Assembly: GCF_001267175.1 (NCBI RefSeq)
Contig: NZ_CP012358.1
Coordinates: 2,169,001-2,233,000 of the forward strand
DNA: 64,000 bases
From: Thiopseudomonas alkaliphila
Lineage (GTDB): Bacteria; Pseudomonadota; Gammaproteobacteria; Pseudomonadales; Pseudomonadaceae
Direction: 5' to 3'
Shown: in pieces, positions 25,582 through 34,722 of the stretch
How positions within the stretch are numbered: position 1 is the first letter of the stretch
Layout of the letters: each line of letters opens with the position of its first letter
Position numbers and translations under genes: made by a program
The notes under the pieces: generated by a model
What the model was told of the DNA's origin: nothing
Databases searched by the model: none
What the model saw: only the letters and a program-made list of their open reading frames with translations

Positions 25582-26799
25582 ATGAGTTACCAGACGTTGC
25601 AAATGCCCCGTGCGGCTCCAATAAAAATGTGGACTCAGGGAGTGCCGGTTGAGCAGGCTGCCAAACAGCAGTTGATTAATGCGGCGCGGATGCCGTTTAT
25701 TTTTAAGCATTTAGCCGTAATGCCTGATGTGCATGTGGGTAAAGGCTCTACCATTGGCAGCGTGATACCAACTAAAGGCGCCATTATTCCGGCAGCCGTA
25801 GGGGTGGATATTGGCTGTGGCATGCTGGCAGTGCGTACTTCATTAATGGCTGATGATTTGCCGGATAATTTATTTGCTTTGCGCAGTGCTATTGAACGTG
25901 CAGTTCCCCATGGGCGCACTCTAGGTAAGGGCAAGCGTGATGTGGGGGCTTGGCAAAAAACTCCAGCCCAAGTCGATGCGGCATGGAAAATGCTCCAGCC
26001 TGATTTTCAGATATTGGTGGAGAAATACCCGCGCTTAGCTAAAACCAATAACCATCATCACTTAGGCACCCTAGGCACGGGTAACCACTTTGTTGAGCTG
26101 TGTCTAGATGAGCTAAATCGAGTTTGGGTGATGTTGCACAGTGGTTCCCGTGGGGTAGGCAATGCCATTGGTACGCACTTTATTCAATTGGCAAAGCAGG
26201 ATATGCAGCAGCATTTGGGCCATCTACCGGATCAAGATTTAGCTTATTTCAGTGAGGGCAGCCGCTACTATGAGGATTATTTAGCAGCGGTGGAGTGGGC
26301 CCAACACTATGCACAGGTTAATCGGGAAGTGATGATGAATCATACCCTAGCTGCTATGGCCAAGGTATTAAAGCAGCCCTTTAGCAGTGTGCAAGAGGCG
26401 GTGAATTGTCATCATAATTATGTGCAGCAAGAAACCCATTTTGGCGAGCAAATTTTAGTCACGCGCAAGGGTGCTGTCTCGGCGCAACAAGGCCAGCTTG
26501 GGATTATTCCAGGCTCCATGGGGGCTAAAAGCTTTATTGTACGTGGGCTGGGGAATGCAGAAAGTTTTTGCTCTTGCAGCCATGGAGCGGGTCGAGTGAT
26601 GAGTCGCACCCAAGCCAAAAAACTCGTCAGTTTAGCGCAACATCAGCAAGCCACCGCCCATGTTGAGTGCCGTAAAGACTTAGGTGTATTAGATGAAACA
26701 CCAGCGGCCTATAAAGATATTGATGCGGTGATGGCCGCTCAAGCAGACTTGGTGGAAATTGTGCATACTTTACGGCAAATAGTCTGTGTTAAAGGCTAA
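25582..26799 (+). CDS. rtcB: RNA-splicing ligase RtcB
   Basis: 405-residue RtcB, which joins 2',3'-cyclic phosphate (or 3'-phosphate) and 5'-OH RNA ends using GTP and manganese. The motifs are present: GVDIGCGM with D76 and C79 (metal ligands), HSGSRGVGN, NCHHNY, and CSCSHGAGR with the guanylated histidine H334 (H337 in E. coli). AAGGA precedes the ATG at a good distance. No rtcA cyclase or rtcR regulator is adjacent; instead it follows a universal stress protein gene by 28 bases. Confidence 0.95.
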   Translation: MSYQTLQMPRAAPIKMWTQGVPVEQAAKQQLINAARMPFIFKHLAVMPDVHVGKGSTIGSVIPTKGAIIPAAVGVDIGCGMLAVRTSLMADDLPDNLFALRSAIERAVPHGRTLGKGKRDVGAWQKTPAQVDAAWKMLQPDFQILVEKYPRLAKTNNHHHLGTLGTGNHFVELCLDELNRVWVMLHSGSRGVGNAIGTHFIQLAKQDMQQHLGHLPDQDLAYFSEGSRYYEDYLAAVEWAQHYAQVNREVMMNHTLAAMAKVLKQPFSSVQEAVNCHHNYVQQETHFGEQILVTRKGAVSAQQGQLGIIPGSMGAKSFIVRGLGNAESFCSCSHGAGRVMSRTQAKKLVSLAQHQQATAHVECRKDLGVLDETPAAYKDIDAVMAAQADLVEIVHTLRQIVCVKG

Positions 26800-26913
26800 A
26801 GTTTTTATTTGGCGCTCTGGTTAAACTGAGCGCATGCTAGTTGATTAATACTCGGTAAAAATTATTTTTAAAACATCCGTGATGCCGCTAAGAGCGGTGC
26901 TGAAGAGGCCATT

Positions 26914-28464
26914 ATGAGCAACAACGATCGCGTTATTATTTTTGATACGACCTTACGTGACGGCGAACAGAGCCCTGGCGCCTCCATGACGAAAGAAGAA
27001 AAAATTCGTATTGCTAAAGCCCTTGAGCGCCTGCGAGTCGATGTGATTGAGGCTGGATTTGCGATTGCCAGTCCTGGAGACTTTGACTCAGTTAAAACCA
27101 TCGCAGAAACCATTAAAGACAGTACCGTTTGTAGCCTTGCACGGGCGATTGATGCGGACATTGAGCGCGCCGGTGAAGCCTTAGCTAATGCAAACTCAGG
27201 TCGAATCCATACCTTTATTGCCACCAGCCCGATTCACATGCAATACAAGTTGCGGATGCAGCCAGAGCAGGTGATTGAGCAAGCGGTGCGCGCCATTACT
27301 AAAGCCCGTAGTTTATGTGCCGATGTTGAATTTTCTTGTGAAGATGCTAGTCGCTCAGAAATTGATTTCCTGTGCCGTGTGGTTGAGGCAGCGATTGATG
27401 CCGGTGCTACCACCATTAACCTGCCAGACACCGTCGGTTATGCGATTCCTGAACACTATGCAGCCTTAGTCCGTGAGCTACGCAACCGTGTACCTAATGC
27501 TGATAAAGCAATTTTCTCGGTGCACTGCCATAACGATTTAGGTTTAGCGGTGGCTAACTCATTGGCAGCGATTGATGCCGGAGCGCGTCAGATTGAGTGT
27601 ACGATTAACGGTTTAGGTGAGCGTGCTGGTAATGCGGCGCTAGAAGAAATCGTCATGGCGATTAAAACCCGTCAAGATGTGCTGGGTGTCCACACTCGGA
27701 TTGATACACCGCATATTCTCAGCACCTCGCGCATGGTTTCTGGGATTACCGGTTTTCCAGTACAGCCAAACAAGGCCATTGTTGGGGCTAATGCGTTTGC
27801 CCATGAGTCGGGGATTCACCAAGATGGCGTGCTTAAGCACCGTGAAACCTACGAAATTATGACGGCGCAAGACGTGGGCTGGAACACCAATAAAATGGTA
27901 CTGGGTAAGCATTCGGGGCGTAATGCGTTCCGTAGCCGTTTAGATGAGCTGGGCATTGTGTTACCGAGCGAGTCAGATTTGAATGCAGCATTCGCCCGCT
28001 TTAAAGACTTAGCTGATAAAAAGCATGAAGTGTTTGATGAGGATATTCAGGCGCTAGTCTCTGATGCAATTAGCGAAGAGGCAACTGAGTACTACAAATT
28101 AGTGAGCATGGAAGTGGCCAGTAAAACCGGTGAAGTGCCTGTAGCGCATCTTGTACTGAGTATTGATGGACAAGAGCATCATGTCGAGTCTGATGGTTCG
28201 GGACCAGTTGATGCCACCTTTAAAGCCATTGAGTCGGTGGCGCAGTCGGGGGCGACTTTACAATTGTTCTCGGTGAATGCGATCACTCAAGGAACTGACT
28301 CACAAGGAGAGGTGACCGTGCGTTTAGAGCTAGGTGGTCGCGTGATTAATGGTAACGGTGCAGATACTGATATTGTCATGGCATCTGCTAGAGCCTATCT
28401 CAATGCTTTGAACTTGTTACGTGAAGGCCAAGCCAAGGCGCATCCACAAGCGGCTTTAGTGTGA
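26914..28464 (+). CDS. leuA: 2-isopropylmalate synthase
   Basis: 516-residue enzyme that makes 2-isopropylmalate from acetyl-CoA and 2-oxoisovalerate, the first step of leucine synthesis. The catalytic barrel opens with [16 protein letters not shown] and has the metal motif HCHNDLGLA; a LeuA regulatory dimer domain follows (about 385-510). The length and sequence are of the E. coli-type (type I) enzyme, not the longer (about 556) type known from several Pseudomonas. AAGAGG lies before the ATG. The stop overlaps the next gene in a GTGA junction. Confidence 0.93.
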   Translation: MSNNDRVIIFDTTLRDGEQSPGASMTKEEKIRIAKALERLRVDVIEAGFAIASPGDFDSVKTIAETIKDSTVCSLARAIDADIERAGEALANANSGRIHTFIATSPIHMQYKLRMQPEQVIEQAVRAITKARSLCADVEFSCEDASRSEIDFLCRVVEAAIDAGATTINLPDTVGYAIPEHYAALVRELRNRVPNADKAIFSVHCHNDLGLAVANSLAAIDAGARQIECTINGLGERAGNAALEEIVMAIKTRQDVLGVHTRIDTPHILSTSRMVSGITGFPVQPNKAIVGANAFAHESGIHQDGVLKHRETYEIMTAQDVGWNTNKMVLGKHSGRNAFRSRLDELGIVLPSESDLNAAFARFKDLADKKHEVFDEDIQALVSDAISEEATEYYKLVSMEVASKTGEVPVAHLVLSIDGQEHHVESDGSGPVDATFKAIESVAQSGATLQLFSVNAITQGTDSQGEVTVRLELGGRVINGNGADTDIVMASARAYLNALNLLREGQAKAHPQAALV

Positions 28465-29291
28465 TTGATTCTGCACTGTTTGCGCAACAAGAAGCACGGC
28501 GCCGAGCAATGCTTGGCGCTATGCAAATTGAGGTGTGGTTGCCGCGGCAAACCTTACCTTTTGCAGCTGCCTCGAATCCGCAGTTATTAGCTTTTACTGC
28601 TGAGCCACAGCTCAAGCAAGATCAAAGTACAGCGGACGCGCCAGAGGTTAAGATAAACGTAGAGCCAGCACGTGAAAGTGCTGCGCTTGGGCAGCTGTTG
28701 CAACAACTTAAGGCTGGCGCTGCGCCGGAAACTAGCGCCAGTGCTGGGTTAATGCAAGCGGAGGAAGTGGCTGAGTCTGAGCCAGCATCTAGTCTAGAGC
28801 CTACGGCTATTCCCCACTTTAATTTGCAGTTGTTGCGCGCTGATAATTGCTTGTTTTTAGTGGATTTGCGGGTGGCTGAAGGTTATCAGCAATCTGATCC
28901 AGATTATCGCTTGCTGCGTGATTTGTTACGTGCTGCAGGCATTACTCAGGCACCAACCGTCGAGCGGGCAGGCGCACCAATTCAGTGGCCGATGCTACAA
29001 GCGGGTTTGTTAGCTGCTGATCAGGGCGCAGAAACCGCTTTGCAAACGGTGCAGTATTTGCTACAGCTCGAGTTACATAAACAACCCGCGCAGTGTGTTT
29101 GGCTCATTGGTCGCTCGGCGATGCGCTTTGCCGCTGGACTAGATGAGACAGCCTATTACAGCGCACAGCAGCACCCTGTATTGGGTTCGGTGTGGGCGAT
29201 ACCTAGCCTTGAGCTACTTATTGAGCAGCCCGAGCGTAAGGCTGAGGTATGGCGCAGTATGCAAGCGAACTGGCAGCTGTGGCGCAACTAA
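28461..29291 (+). CDS. holD: Putative DNA polymerase III psi subunit (HolD-like)
   Basis: 276 residues, low in recognisable domains. Two parts resemble E. coli HolD: near the N terminus [14 protein letters not shown] (HolD: QLGITQWSLRRP), and near the C terminus [22 protein letters not shown] (HolD: a pattern of the type ..ASPALTDLRANPTARAALW). Between them, about residues 45-115, lies a low-complexity Ala/Glu/Pro-rich insert absent from E. coli. The position immediately before rimI is the same as holD in E. coli. Pseudomonads are known to have an enlarged, hard-to-recognise psi subunit. The GTG start overlaps the leuA stop. Confidence 0.65.
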   Translation: MIDSALFAQQEARRRAMLGAMQIEVWLPRQTLPFAAASNPQLLAFTAEPQLKQDQSTADAPEVKINVEPARESAALGQLLQQLKAGAAPETSASAGLMQAEEVAESEPASSLEPTAIPHFNLQLLRADNCLFLVDLRVAEGYQQSDPDYRLLRDLLRAAGITQAPTVERAGAPIQWPMLQAGLLAADQGAETALQTVQYLLQLELHKQPAQCVWLIGRSAMRFAAGLDETAYYSAQQHPVLGSVWAIPSLELLIEQPERKAEVWRSMQANWQLWRN

Positions 29292-29301
29292 GGAATGATC
29301 T

Positions 29302-29751
29302 ATGGATGAATTAAGCTATCGACCGATGCAACCACAGGACCTTGCAAAAGTGGTGGCACTTGAGCAACAGGCATTTAGTCATCCTTGGAGTTTGTCGCTC
29401 TATCAAGATGCACTCACTAGTTATCACTGCTGGGTCTTAGAGCAGCAACAACAGCATGTTGGGCATGGGGTTATTCAAGTGATTTTAGATGAAGCTCACT
29501 TGCTTAACATTGCTGTGGATAAACGTCTGCAAGGTCAAGGCTTAGGCAGTCAGTTGCTGGCGTTTTTAATGCAGCAGGCAGAGCAATTAGGTGCTACGCA
29601 ATGCTTTTTAGAGCTACGCGCATCGAATCAAGCGGCTTATCATGTGTATGAGTCTTATGGCTTTAATGAAATTGCTCGACGTAAAAATTACTATCCTGCC
29701 GAGCAGGGAATGGAAGATGCACTGATCATGGCGTGTTTATTAGGCGACTAG
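29302..29751 (+). CDS. rimI: Ribosomal protein bS18 N-alanine acetyltransferase
   Basis: 149-residue GNAT acetyltransferase that acetylates the N-terminal alanine of ribosomal protein S18. The acetyl-CoA loop reads VDKRLQGQGLGSQLL (Q/R-x2-G-x-G/A), and the C-terminal segment ASNQAAYHVYESYGFNEIARRKNYYP is very characteristic of RimI. AAGGA precedes the ATG. It lies ten bases after the holD-like gene, preserving the holD-rimI pair of enterobacteria. Confidence 0.95.
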   Translation: MDELSYRPMQPQDLAKVVALEQQAFSHPWSLSLYQDALTSYHCWVLEQQQQHVGHGVIQVILDEAHLLNIAVDKRLQGQGLGSQLLAFLMQQAEQLGATQCFLELRASNQAAYHVYESYGFNEIARRKNYYPAEQGMEDALIMACLLGD

Positions 29752-29847
29752 CAGTTGCCGCACGCTAAAATGAAAATTATTCACTGTGACCAGATGGCCA
29801 TTAGTTGAGTCAAATAAACGATTTAACCAACAAAAAACGAGGAAACT

Positions 29848-30486
29848 ATGCCTGAATTACAGCAGTTATTTGATAATAACGTCGAGTGGTCTGAATCAAT
29901 TAAACAGGAAGATCCCACGTTTTTTGAGAAGCTAGCCAAGCAGCAAGCACCTGAGTACTTATGGATTGGTTGCTCTGATGCACGGGTGCCAGCCAACGAG
30001 ATTGTTGGTATGTTGCCTGGTGATTTATTTGTCCACCGTAACGTGGGTAACGTCGTGATCCATACCGACTTAAACTGTTTATCGGTATTACAGTACGCAG
30101 TGGATGTGTTAAAAGTGAAGCATATTTTAGTCACGGGCCATTATGGCTGTGGCGGTGTACGTGCGGCAATGCAAGATAAGCAGTTGGGTTTAATTGATGG
30201 TTGGCTGCGTACCATTCGTGATCTGTACTATGAGAACTATGATGATCTAGCCGCTATTAAAAATGAAGAAGAACGAGTGGATCGTCTATGCGAGCTGAAC
30301 GTGATTCAGCAAGTGTCTAACGTTTGTCATACGGCAATTATTCAAAATGCTTGGCACCGTGGACAAAAACTATCGGTTTATGGCTGTATCTACGGAATTA
30401 AAGACGGTTTATGGAAAAATTTAAATGTAACGGTGAAAGGCATTGATCAAATTCCAGCGCAGTATCGTTTACGTCCACTAGACTAA
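29848..30486 (+). CDS. can: Beta-class carbonic anhydrase
   Basis: 212-residue cytoplasmic zinc enzyme interconverting CO2 and bicarbonate. The zinc ligands and dyad match E. coli Can in number: C42, D44 and R46 in GCSDARVPANE, and H98 and C101 in GHYGCGGVR. The length is typical of type II beta enzymes, which are bicarbonate-regulated. GAGGAA lies seven bases before the ATG. It follows rimI by 96 bases. Confidence 0.96.
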   Translation: MPELQQLFDNNVEWSESIKQEDPTFFEKLAKQQAPEYLWIGCSDARVPANEIVGMLPGDLFVHRNVGNVVIHTDLNCLSVLQYAVDVLKVKHILVTGHYGCGGVRAAMQDKQLGLIDGWLRTIRDLYYENYDDLAAIKNEEERVDRLCELNVIQQVSNVCHTAIIQNAWHRGQKLSVYGCIYGIKDGLWKNLNVTVKGIDQIPAQYRLRPLD

Positions 30487-30529
30487 CCTAGTTTCAGCTC
30501 ACTCTAGAAAGAGTTCCTTGCCCAAGGAG

Positions 30530-30569
30530 CAATGCGTTAGAATGGCTCGCACTATCTTCTAACGCATTG
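30530..30569 (+). promoter_or_regulatory. Perfect 13-base inverted repeat before a small membrane protein gene
   Basis: CAATGCGTTAGAA (30530-30542) and TTCTAACGCATTG (30557-30569) are exact inverse complements separated by 14 bases. The right arm ends seven bases before the GGAG ribosome-binding site of the next gene. A TAGAAT -10-like box lies in the left arm. There is no T-tract, so an operator or translational-control hairpin is more likely than a terminator. Confidence 0.5.
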
Positions 30570-30586
30570 TGAATTGGAGACCGCTC

Positions 30587-30901
30587 ATGCAAGAGCCAGA
30601 AGTAAATTTCCTGCCTTATATCACCACCGCTATTGTGACCATTATCATTTCCGTCGGTACGTTGTGGTATTACGGCTATCTGCATTTTGCAAAGCCACAA
30701 GATGCGCTGTTATTGGCTGATTACACCATGATTAAAACTGTGCCTGGCGAAGACTATAAAATATCGGCGAATGCTGCCGAGCAAACTGCTGCCTGTATTG
30801 ACGGTGTTTTAGTCTTGCGTGATAACACTAATCCTGCATTAACGGGTGTCTTGGTCGACAATAAAAAGCGTGCTATCCACTGCCTAAAAACGTTTGAATA
30901 A
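30587..30901 (+). CDS. Small single-pass membrane protein, function unknown
   Basis: 104 residues that I do not recognise as a named family. One membrane helix spans about residues 10-30 (ITTAIVTIIISVGTLWYYGYL). A soluble tail of about 70 residues follows, with two cysteines (CIDGVLVL and IHCLKTFE) that could form a disulfide if the tail faces the periplasm. I chose ATG 30587 because GGAG lies eight bases upstream; the frame opens 18 bases earlier at a GTG. A perfect inverted repeat sits just before the ribosome-binding site. It is convergent with bkdB. Confidence 0.65.
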   Translation: MQEPEVNFLPYITTAIVTIIISVGTLWYYGYLHFAKPQDALLLADYTMIKTVPGEDYKISANAAEQTAACIDGVLVLRDNTNPALTGVLVDNKKRAIHCLKTFE

Positions 30902-30919
30902 TTAATTGAATAGGTAGTT

Positions 30920-30950
30920 AGCGACCTAGTTCCTATGGATTTAGGTCGCT
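30920..30950. terminator. Hairpin between the small membrane gene and bkdB (convergent)
   Basis: AGCGACCTA (30920-30928) and TAGGTCGCT (30942-30950) form a perfect nine-pair stem exactly in the 58-base gap between two convergent genes. No T-tract flanks it on either side, so its termination strength is uncertain. Confidence 0.5.
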
Positions 30951-30959
30951 GATTGAGTG

Positions 30960-32288
30960 CTATAGGTGGATGATTAAATGTTTAGGGTTTTCTAACAGTT
31001 TTTTCCAATAGGCTACAAAGCGCGCTAAGGTTGCCCCATCAATAATGCGGTGATCTGCAGAGCCACTCAAGGTTAACAGTAAGCGTTTTTCTACTTGATC
31101 CTCTGCATTAAAACGCGGCAGATATTGAGTTTTTCCTAGAGCGAAAATAGCCACTTCAGGTTTGCTAATAATAGGTGTAGCAACGGTGCCGCCAATCGTT
31201 CCAATATTAGATAAGGTAATGGTGCCGCCTTGTAACTGTTCGCTGGTCAGCTTACCGGCTTTAGCTTGCTCGGTTAGTTGCGCCAATTCTTGAGTAATTT
31301 CAACAATGCTTTTTAGCTGCACATTTTTAATATTAGGCACTAATAAACCTTGCGGCGTATCAACTGCCAGTCCGATATTGATTGCATCAAAATAAGTGAT
31401 CTCCGTGGCTGGCTCATTGAGCTGGGCATTTAGAATTGGAAACTGCTTCAAACTTACAGCTAAGGTTTTAATAAAAAACGGCAGCAGGGTTAAGCGTAAT
31501 TCTTGGGCAGAAAAATCAGGTTTCAGCGCTTGTCGTAACTGTTCAAGCTCCGTTAAGTCAAACTCTTCAGCATAGGTAAAATGTGGAATAGTGCGCATGC
31601 TGTCAGCCATGTGTTTCGCCATTGCCGCTTTAATACCACGCAAAGGTTCAGTTCGTTGACCGCTAGTGCTAGTGATGGGTGCAGGTTTAGTCGCAGTGAT
31701 ATCTGCCGTAGTTTCAGGCGCTTGGGTTAAAAATGCCTGTAGATCTTCTTTGAGTACGCGGCCATTTTTCCCGCTACCTGTTACTTGTTGTAAATCAATC
31801 GCTTGCTCGCGTGCCATCTTGCGTACCGCAGGCGTAGCCAATGCACGGGCTTGGGTTTCTTGGGCGCTGGGTTCGCCAAGGCTTTGCGAAATAGCTATTG
31901 GTTGTTGCGTAGCGGACGAGCTTTTTAGATGAGAGGCCTCTGCCATGTCCTTGATTACGCTGTGCGTTGCTTGGGATTCTGCTAAAGCAGTTGCAGTTGC
32001 AGTTGCAGTTGCAGTTGCAGTTGCAGTTGCAGCTGTGCTGTTTTCTTCGCCCTCAATTGTTAGCGCAAATAAGGGTTGTCCCACTACTGCAATTTCGCCT
32101 TCGGCATAATAGTGTTTTGCGATTATGCCGTCATGCATCGCCGGAATTTCTACGGTGACTTTATCGGTCATAACATCGGCAACGGTTTGGTCTTCTTTAA
32201 CCGCTTCGCCTTCTTGCACGTACCAGGTTAAAACTTCACACTCGACAATACCTTCGCCAATGTCGGGTAAAATAAAATCTACATTCAT
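30960..32288 (-). CDS. bkdB: Branched-chain 2-oxo acid dehydrogenase E2 (dihydrolipoyl acyltransferase)
   Basis: 442 residues. The lipoyl domain (1-80) has lipoylated K43 in [14 protein letters not shown] linker with a Thr-Ala dipeptide run is followed by the E3-binding domain ([31 protein letters not shown] split over about 150-190) and the catalytic domain ending in [15 protein letters not shown]. It carries acyl groups from E1 to CoA in the degradation of valine, leucine and isoleucine. I placed the start at ATG 32288 with AAGGAG six bases upstream. It is the third gene of bkdA1-bkdA2-bkdB; the usual E3 gene lpdV is missing. Confidence 0.93.
   Translation of the reverse strand: MNVDFILPDIGEGIVECEVLTWYVQEGEAVKEDQTVADVMTDKVTVEIPAMHDGIIAKHYYAEGEIAVVGQPLFALTIEGEENSTAATATATATATATATALAESQATHSVIKDMAEASHLKSSSATQQPIAISQSLGEPSAQETQARALATPAVRKMAREQAIDLQQVTGSGKNGRVLKEDLQAFLTQAPETTADITATKPAPITSTSGQRTEPLRGIKAAMAKHMADSMRTIPHFTYAEEFDLTELEQLRQALKPDFSAQELRLTLLPFFIKTLAVSLKQFPILNAQLNEPATEITYFDAINIGLAVDTPQGLLVPNIKNVQLKSIVEITQELAQLTEQAKAGKLTSEQLQGGTITLSNIGTIGGTVATPIISKPEVAIFALGKTQYLPRFNAEDQVEKRLLLTLSGSADHRIIDGATLARFVAYWKKLLENPKHLIIHL
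31987..32028. repeat. Hexanucleotide tandem repeat inside bkdB
   Basis: Seven perfect copies of GCAGTT (minus-strand reading ACTGCA, coding Thr-Ala), followed by one variant GCAGCT at 32029-32034. It lies in the flexible linker after the lipoyl domain. Because the unit is six bases, copy changes lengthen or shorten the linker by two residues without breaking the frame. Confidence 0.95.
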
Positions 32289-32330
32289 GGGGTTCTCCTT
32301 ACAGCAGCGCTGCAAATTAAATCGCGGGAA

Positions 32331-33308
32331 TCAATAGTTCATGCTGCTGCGGATCGCATCGAGGGTTCTAAATTCGTTAGGCAGATATTCTTTCTCCAGC
32401 ATATAAGGGAAGGGCGTATCCCAACCAGTTACCCGCATAATCGGGGACTCTAACGAGAGAAAACATTCTTGTTGTATGGTGGCTGCAATTTCAGCACCAA
32501 AACCGCTGGTCAATGGGGCCTCATGATTAATTACTAAACGCCCAGTTTTTTTAACCGAAGTTGCTACCGTGTCCACGTCCCATGGCAACAGCGAGCGTAA
32601 ATCAATCACCTCGCAAGCAATCCCTTCCGCTGCAGCTAGCTGCGCCGCTTTTTCGATAATCTCCATTTGTGCCCCCCAAGCTAGTAGGGTGATATCAGTT
32701 CCTTGCTGCACAACCTCTGCTTTAGCTAACGGCAGCTCATAGTAACCTTCTGGCACTTCGCCAACCGCAGCGCGATAGAGGCGCTTGGGCTCAAAGAAAA
32801 TCACCGGGTCAGGGCAATTAATTGACGCCAGTAATAACCCTTTAGCCTGTTCAGGGTTGCGGGGAATCACCACACGTATTCCAGGAATATGGGTAAAGAA
32901 ACTTTCCGGCGATTGGGAGTGATAATGCCCGCCGCTGATGCCGCCACCATAGGGAGTGCGTACGGTTAAGCCACCGACATTAAACTGATTGCCTGAGCGA
33001 TAACGAAACTTGGCGGTTTCATTTACGATTTGGTCAAACGCCGGAAAGATATAATCGGCAAACTGAATTTCAGCCACCGGCTTATGGCCAAAAGCGGCTA
33101 AGCCGTTGGCAAAGCCTAAAATACCTTGTTCGGTAAGTGGTGTATTAAAGCAGCGTTCGCGCCCATACTTTGCTTGTAAGCCTTGGGTAGCACGAAACAC
33201 CCCGCCAAAACTACCCACATCTTCACCAAAGCAAATCACGCTAGGATCTTGCTGCATAGCGATATCGAGCGCTTGGTTAATCGCTTGCAGGAGATTGATT
33301 TTACTCAT
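32331..33308 (-). CDS. bkdA2: Branched-chain 2-oxo acid dehydrogenase E1 beta subunit
   Basis: 325-residue transketolase-like subunit. The motifs [34 protein letters not shown] and [12 protein letters not shown] are typical of E1-beta proteins of the branched-chain complex. With E1-alpha it decarboxylates branched-chain 2-oxo acids using thiamine diphosphate. Its ATG overlaps the bkdA1 stop by one base (TAATG), so translation is coupled; bkdB follows 42 bases later. Confidence 0.95.
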   Translation of the reverse strand: MSKINLLQAINQALDIAMQQDPSVICFGEDVGSFGGVFRATQGLQAKYGRERCFNTPLTEQGILGFANGLAAFGHKPVAEIQFADYIFPAFDQIVNETAKFRYRSGNQFNVGGLTVRTPYGGGISGGHYHSQSPESFFTHIPGIRVVIPRNPEQAKGLLLASINCPDPVIFFEPKRLYRAAVGEVPEGYYELPLAKAEVVQQGTDITLLAWGAQMEIIEKAAQLAAAEGIACEVIDLRSLLPWDVDTVATSVKKTGRLVINHEAPLTSGFGAEIAATIQQECFLSLESPIMRVTGWDTPFPYMLEKEYLPNEFRTLDAIRSSMNY

Positions 33309-34489
33309 TATTTTAGACCTCCAGCAGTGAGGGGAAAGTGTTCAGGATAGCGTTTAATATGGGCCTCAAGCTGTTGCTGCTGTTGTTTTAAATGTTCTGG
33401 CAACTGCTGATAAACATCGCTAAATAAGCTATCTAAGCTTGGTTTGTCGAGTTGCTCAGCGCGCTTCATCGCTGCAACCACTAAGCCTGAGTATTTCTCT
33501 TTGCGCGCAAGGTCTTGCTCATCAGTCCACCAGCCTTGTTTAATGAGCCAATGTTTAAAGCGGGGTTCCTTATCTTGTTTACGCCATGGTTCCTCTTCAT
33601 CTTGGCTGCGGTAAGCGGATGGATCGTCGGAACTGGAGTGAGCGCCTAAACGATAAGTCATAGCCTCAATTAATATGGGTTGTGAACCTTCAATTGCCAA
33701 TGTTCTAGCAAGACGCGTGGCTTCGTAAACTGCCAGTACATCATTACCATCCACGCGTAGGGTTTTAATCCCATAACCTGCGCCACGTGCTGCAATGCCA
33801 TCACCGGCATATTGTTCGTGAGCAGGGGTGGAGATGGCATAACCATTATTACGGCAAAAGAATATTACCGGCACTTTCAGCACCGCGGCCATATTAAGTC
33901 CGGCATGAAAATCACCTTCCGAGGCGGCCCCCTCGCCAAAGTAGCAAATCACGCAGTTAGCTTGCTGGGTGACTTTGAAACCGTAAGCGTAGCCTGTGGC
34001 TTGTGGAATCTGTGTGGCTAAGGGAGATGAAATAGTCAGGTAGTTGAGTTCACGCGAGCCATAATGAATAGGCATTTGCCGGCCTTTGCCAAGGTCTAGC
34101 TCGGTGGCAAAAATTTGCTGCATAAATTGATCAAGGGTAAAGCCGCGATAAGCCAAAGCACCTTGCTCACGGTATTGGGCCATAATCACGTCATTGCTAT
34201 CGAGTGCGGCGCAGCTGCCAATATCAGTGGCTTCTTCACCGGTTTCGGTCATATAAAAACTGATGCGCCCTTGGCGTTGGGCAGCAATCATGCGTTGATC
34301 TAACGCGCGAATCAGCAAATAGGTATCATATATTTTTAGCGCGGTGGCTTGATCCAAATGGATGGAGTAATTCGGATCGTACAAACTACCGTCAGTTTGT
34401 AGCAGGCTGAACATCGGCATATTGTCGTGTTCAGGTTGAGTAAAGTGCAGTTGATGGGTCAATACACTTTTTTTGCGTAAGTCTTGCAT
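33308..34489 (-). CDS. bkdA1: Branched-chain 2-oxo acid dehydrogenase E1 alpha subunit
   Basis: 393-residue thiamine-diphosphate subunit. The cofactor motif runs from [17 protein letters not shown] to [10 protein letters not shown], and the phosphorylation-loop region [16 protein letters not shown] is conserved even though bacteria lack the kinase. AAGGGA lies seven bases before the ATG, so the start is secure. It is the first gene of the bkd operon. In Pseudomonas the Lrp-type activator gene bkdR lies divergently upstream, but here that place is taken by yaeQ. Confidence 0.94.
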   Translation of the reverse strand: MQDLRKKSVLTHQLHFTQPEHDNMPMFSLLQTDGSLYDPNYSIHLDQATALKIYDTYLLIRALDQRMIAAQRQGRISFYMTETGEEATDIGSCAALDSNDVIMAQYREQGALAYRGFTLDQFMQQIFATELDLGKGRQMPIHYGSRELNYLTISSPLATQIPQATGYAYGFKVTQQANCVICYFGEGAASEGDFHAGLNMAAVLKVPVIFFCRNNGYAISTPAHEQYAGDGIAARGAGYGIKTLRVDGNDVLAVYEATRLARTLAIEGSQPILIEAMTYRLGAHSSSDDPSAYRSQDEEEPWRKQDKEPRFKHWLIKQGWWTDEQDLARKEKYSGLVVAAMKRAEQLDKPSLDSLFSDVYQQLPEHLKQQQQQLEAHIKRYPEHFPLTAGGLK

Positions 34490-34551
34490 AGCGGGTCCCT
34501 TCTTATTGTTATGTGGAGGGAGCGAGGCATTGATTGTGTCAGTGCCCTAAG

Positions 34552-34580
34552 GCCCATAGTAGAGATCATCGTTTATGGGC
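34552..34580. promoter_or_regulatory. Inverted repeat in the bkdA1/yaeQ divergent region
   Basis: GCCCATA (34552-34558) and TATGGGC (34574-34580) are perfect seven-base arms 15 bases apart, about 65-90 bases before bkdA1. They may form an operator. A TAGAAT box at 34691-34696 is a plausible -10 for yaeQ on the plus strand, but no matching -35 is clear. Confidence 0.35.
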
Positions 34581-34722
34581 AGTTCAGTCAGCGGTAAGCT
34601 GTTACTCACGCTAGCATGTTTGTGCAGAGGGGTAAGTTATCTAAAAGTTTTAGCTGGCGAGCTGGCGCAGCATTTACTGCCAATAGCGAGTAGAATGCAG
34701 CGTTTTGCAAGCAGAGTGATGT

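Noticed and set aside
25582..26799. RtcB near stress genes as part of an RNA-repair defence island
   Set aside because: No nuclease, toxin, RtcA, archease or other defence gene is nearby; the surroundings are metabolic genes.
31987..32034. Short regular repeats as a possible CRISPR array
   Set aside because: The units are six bases, contiguous and without spacers, and they translate as a Thr-Ala linker inside bkdB.
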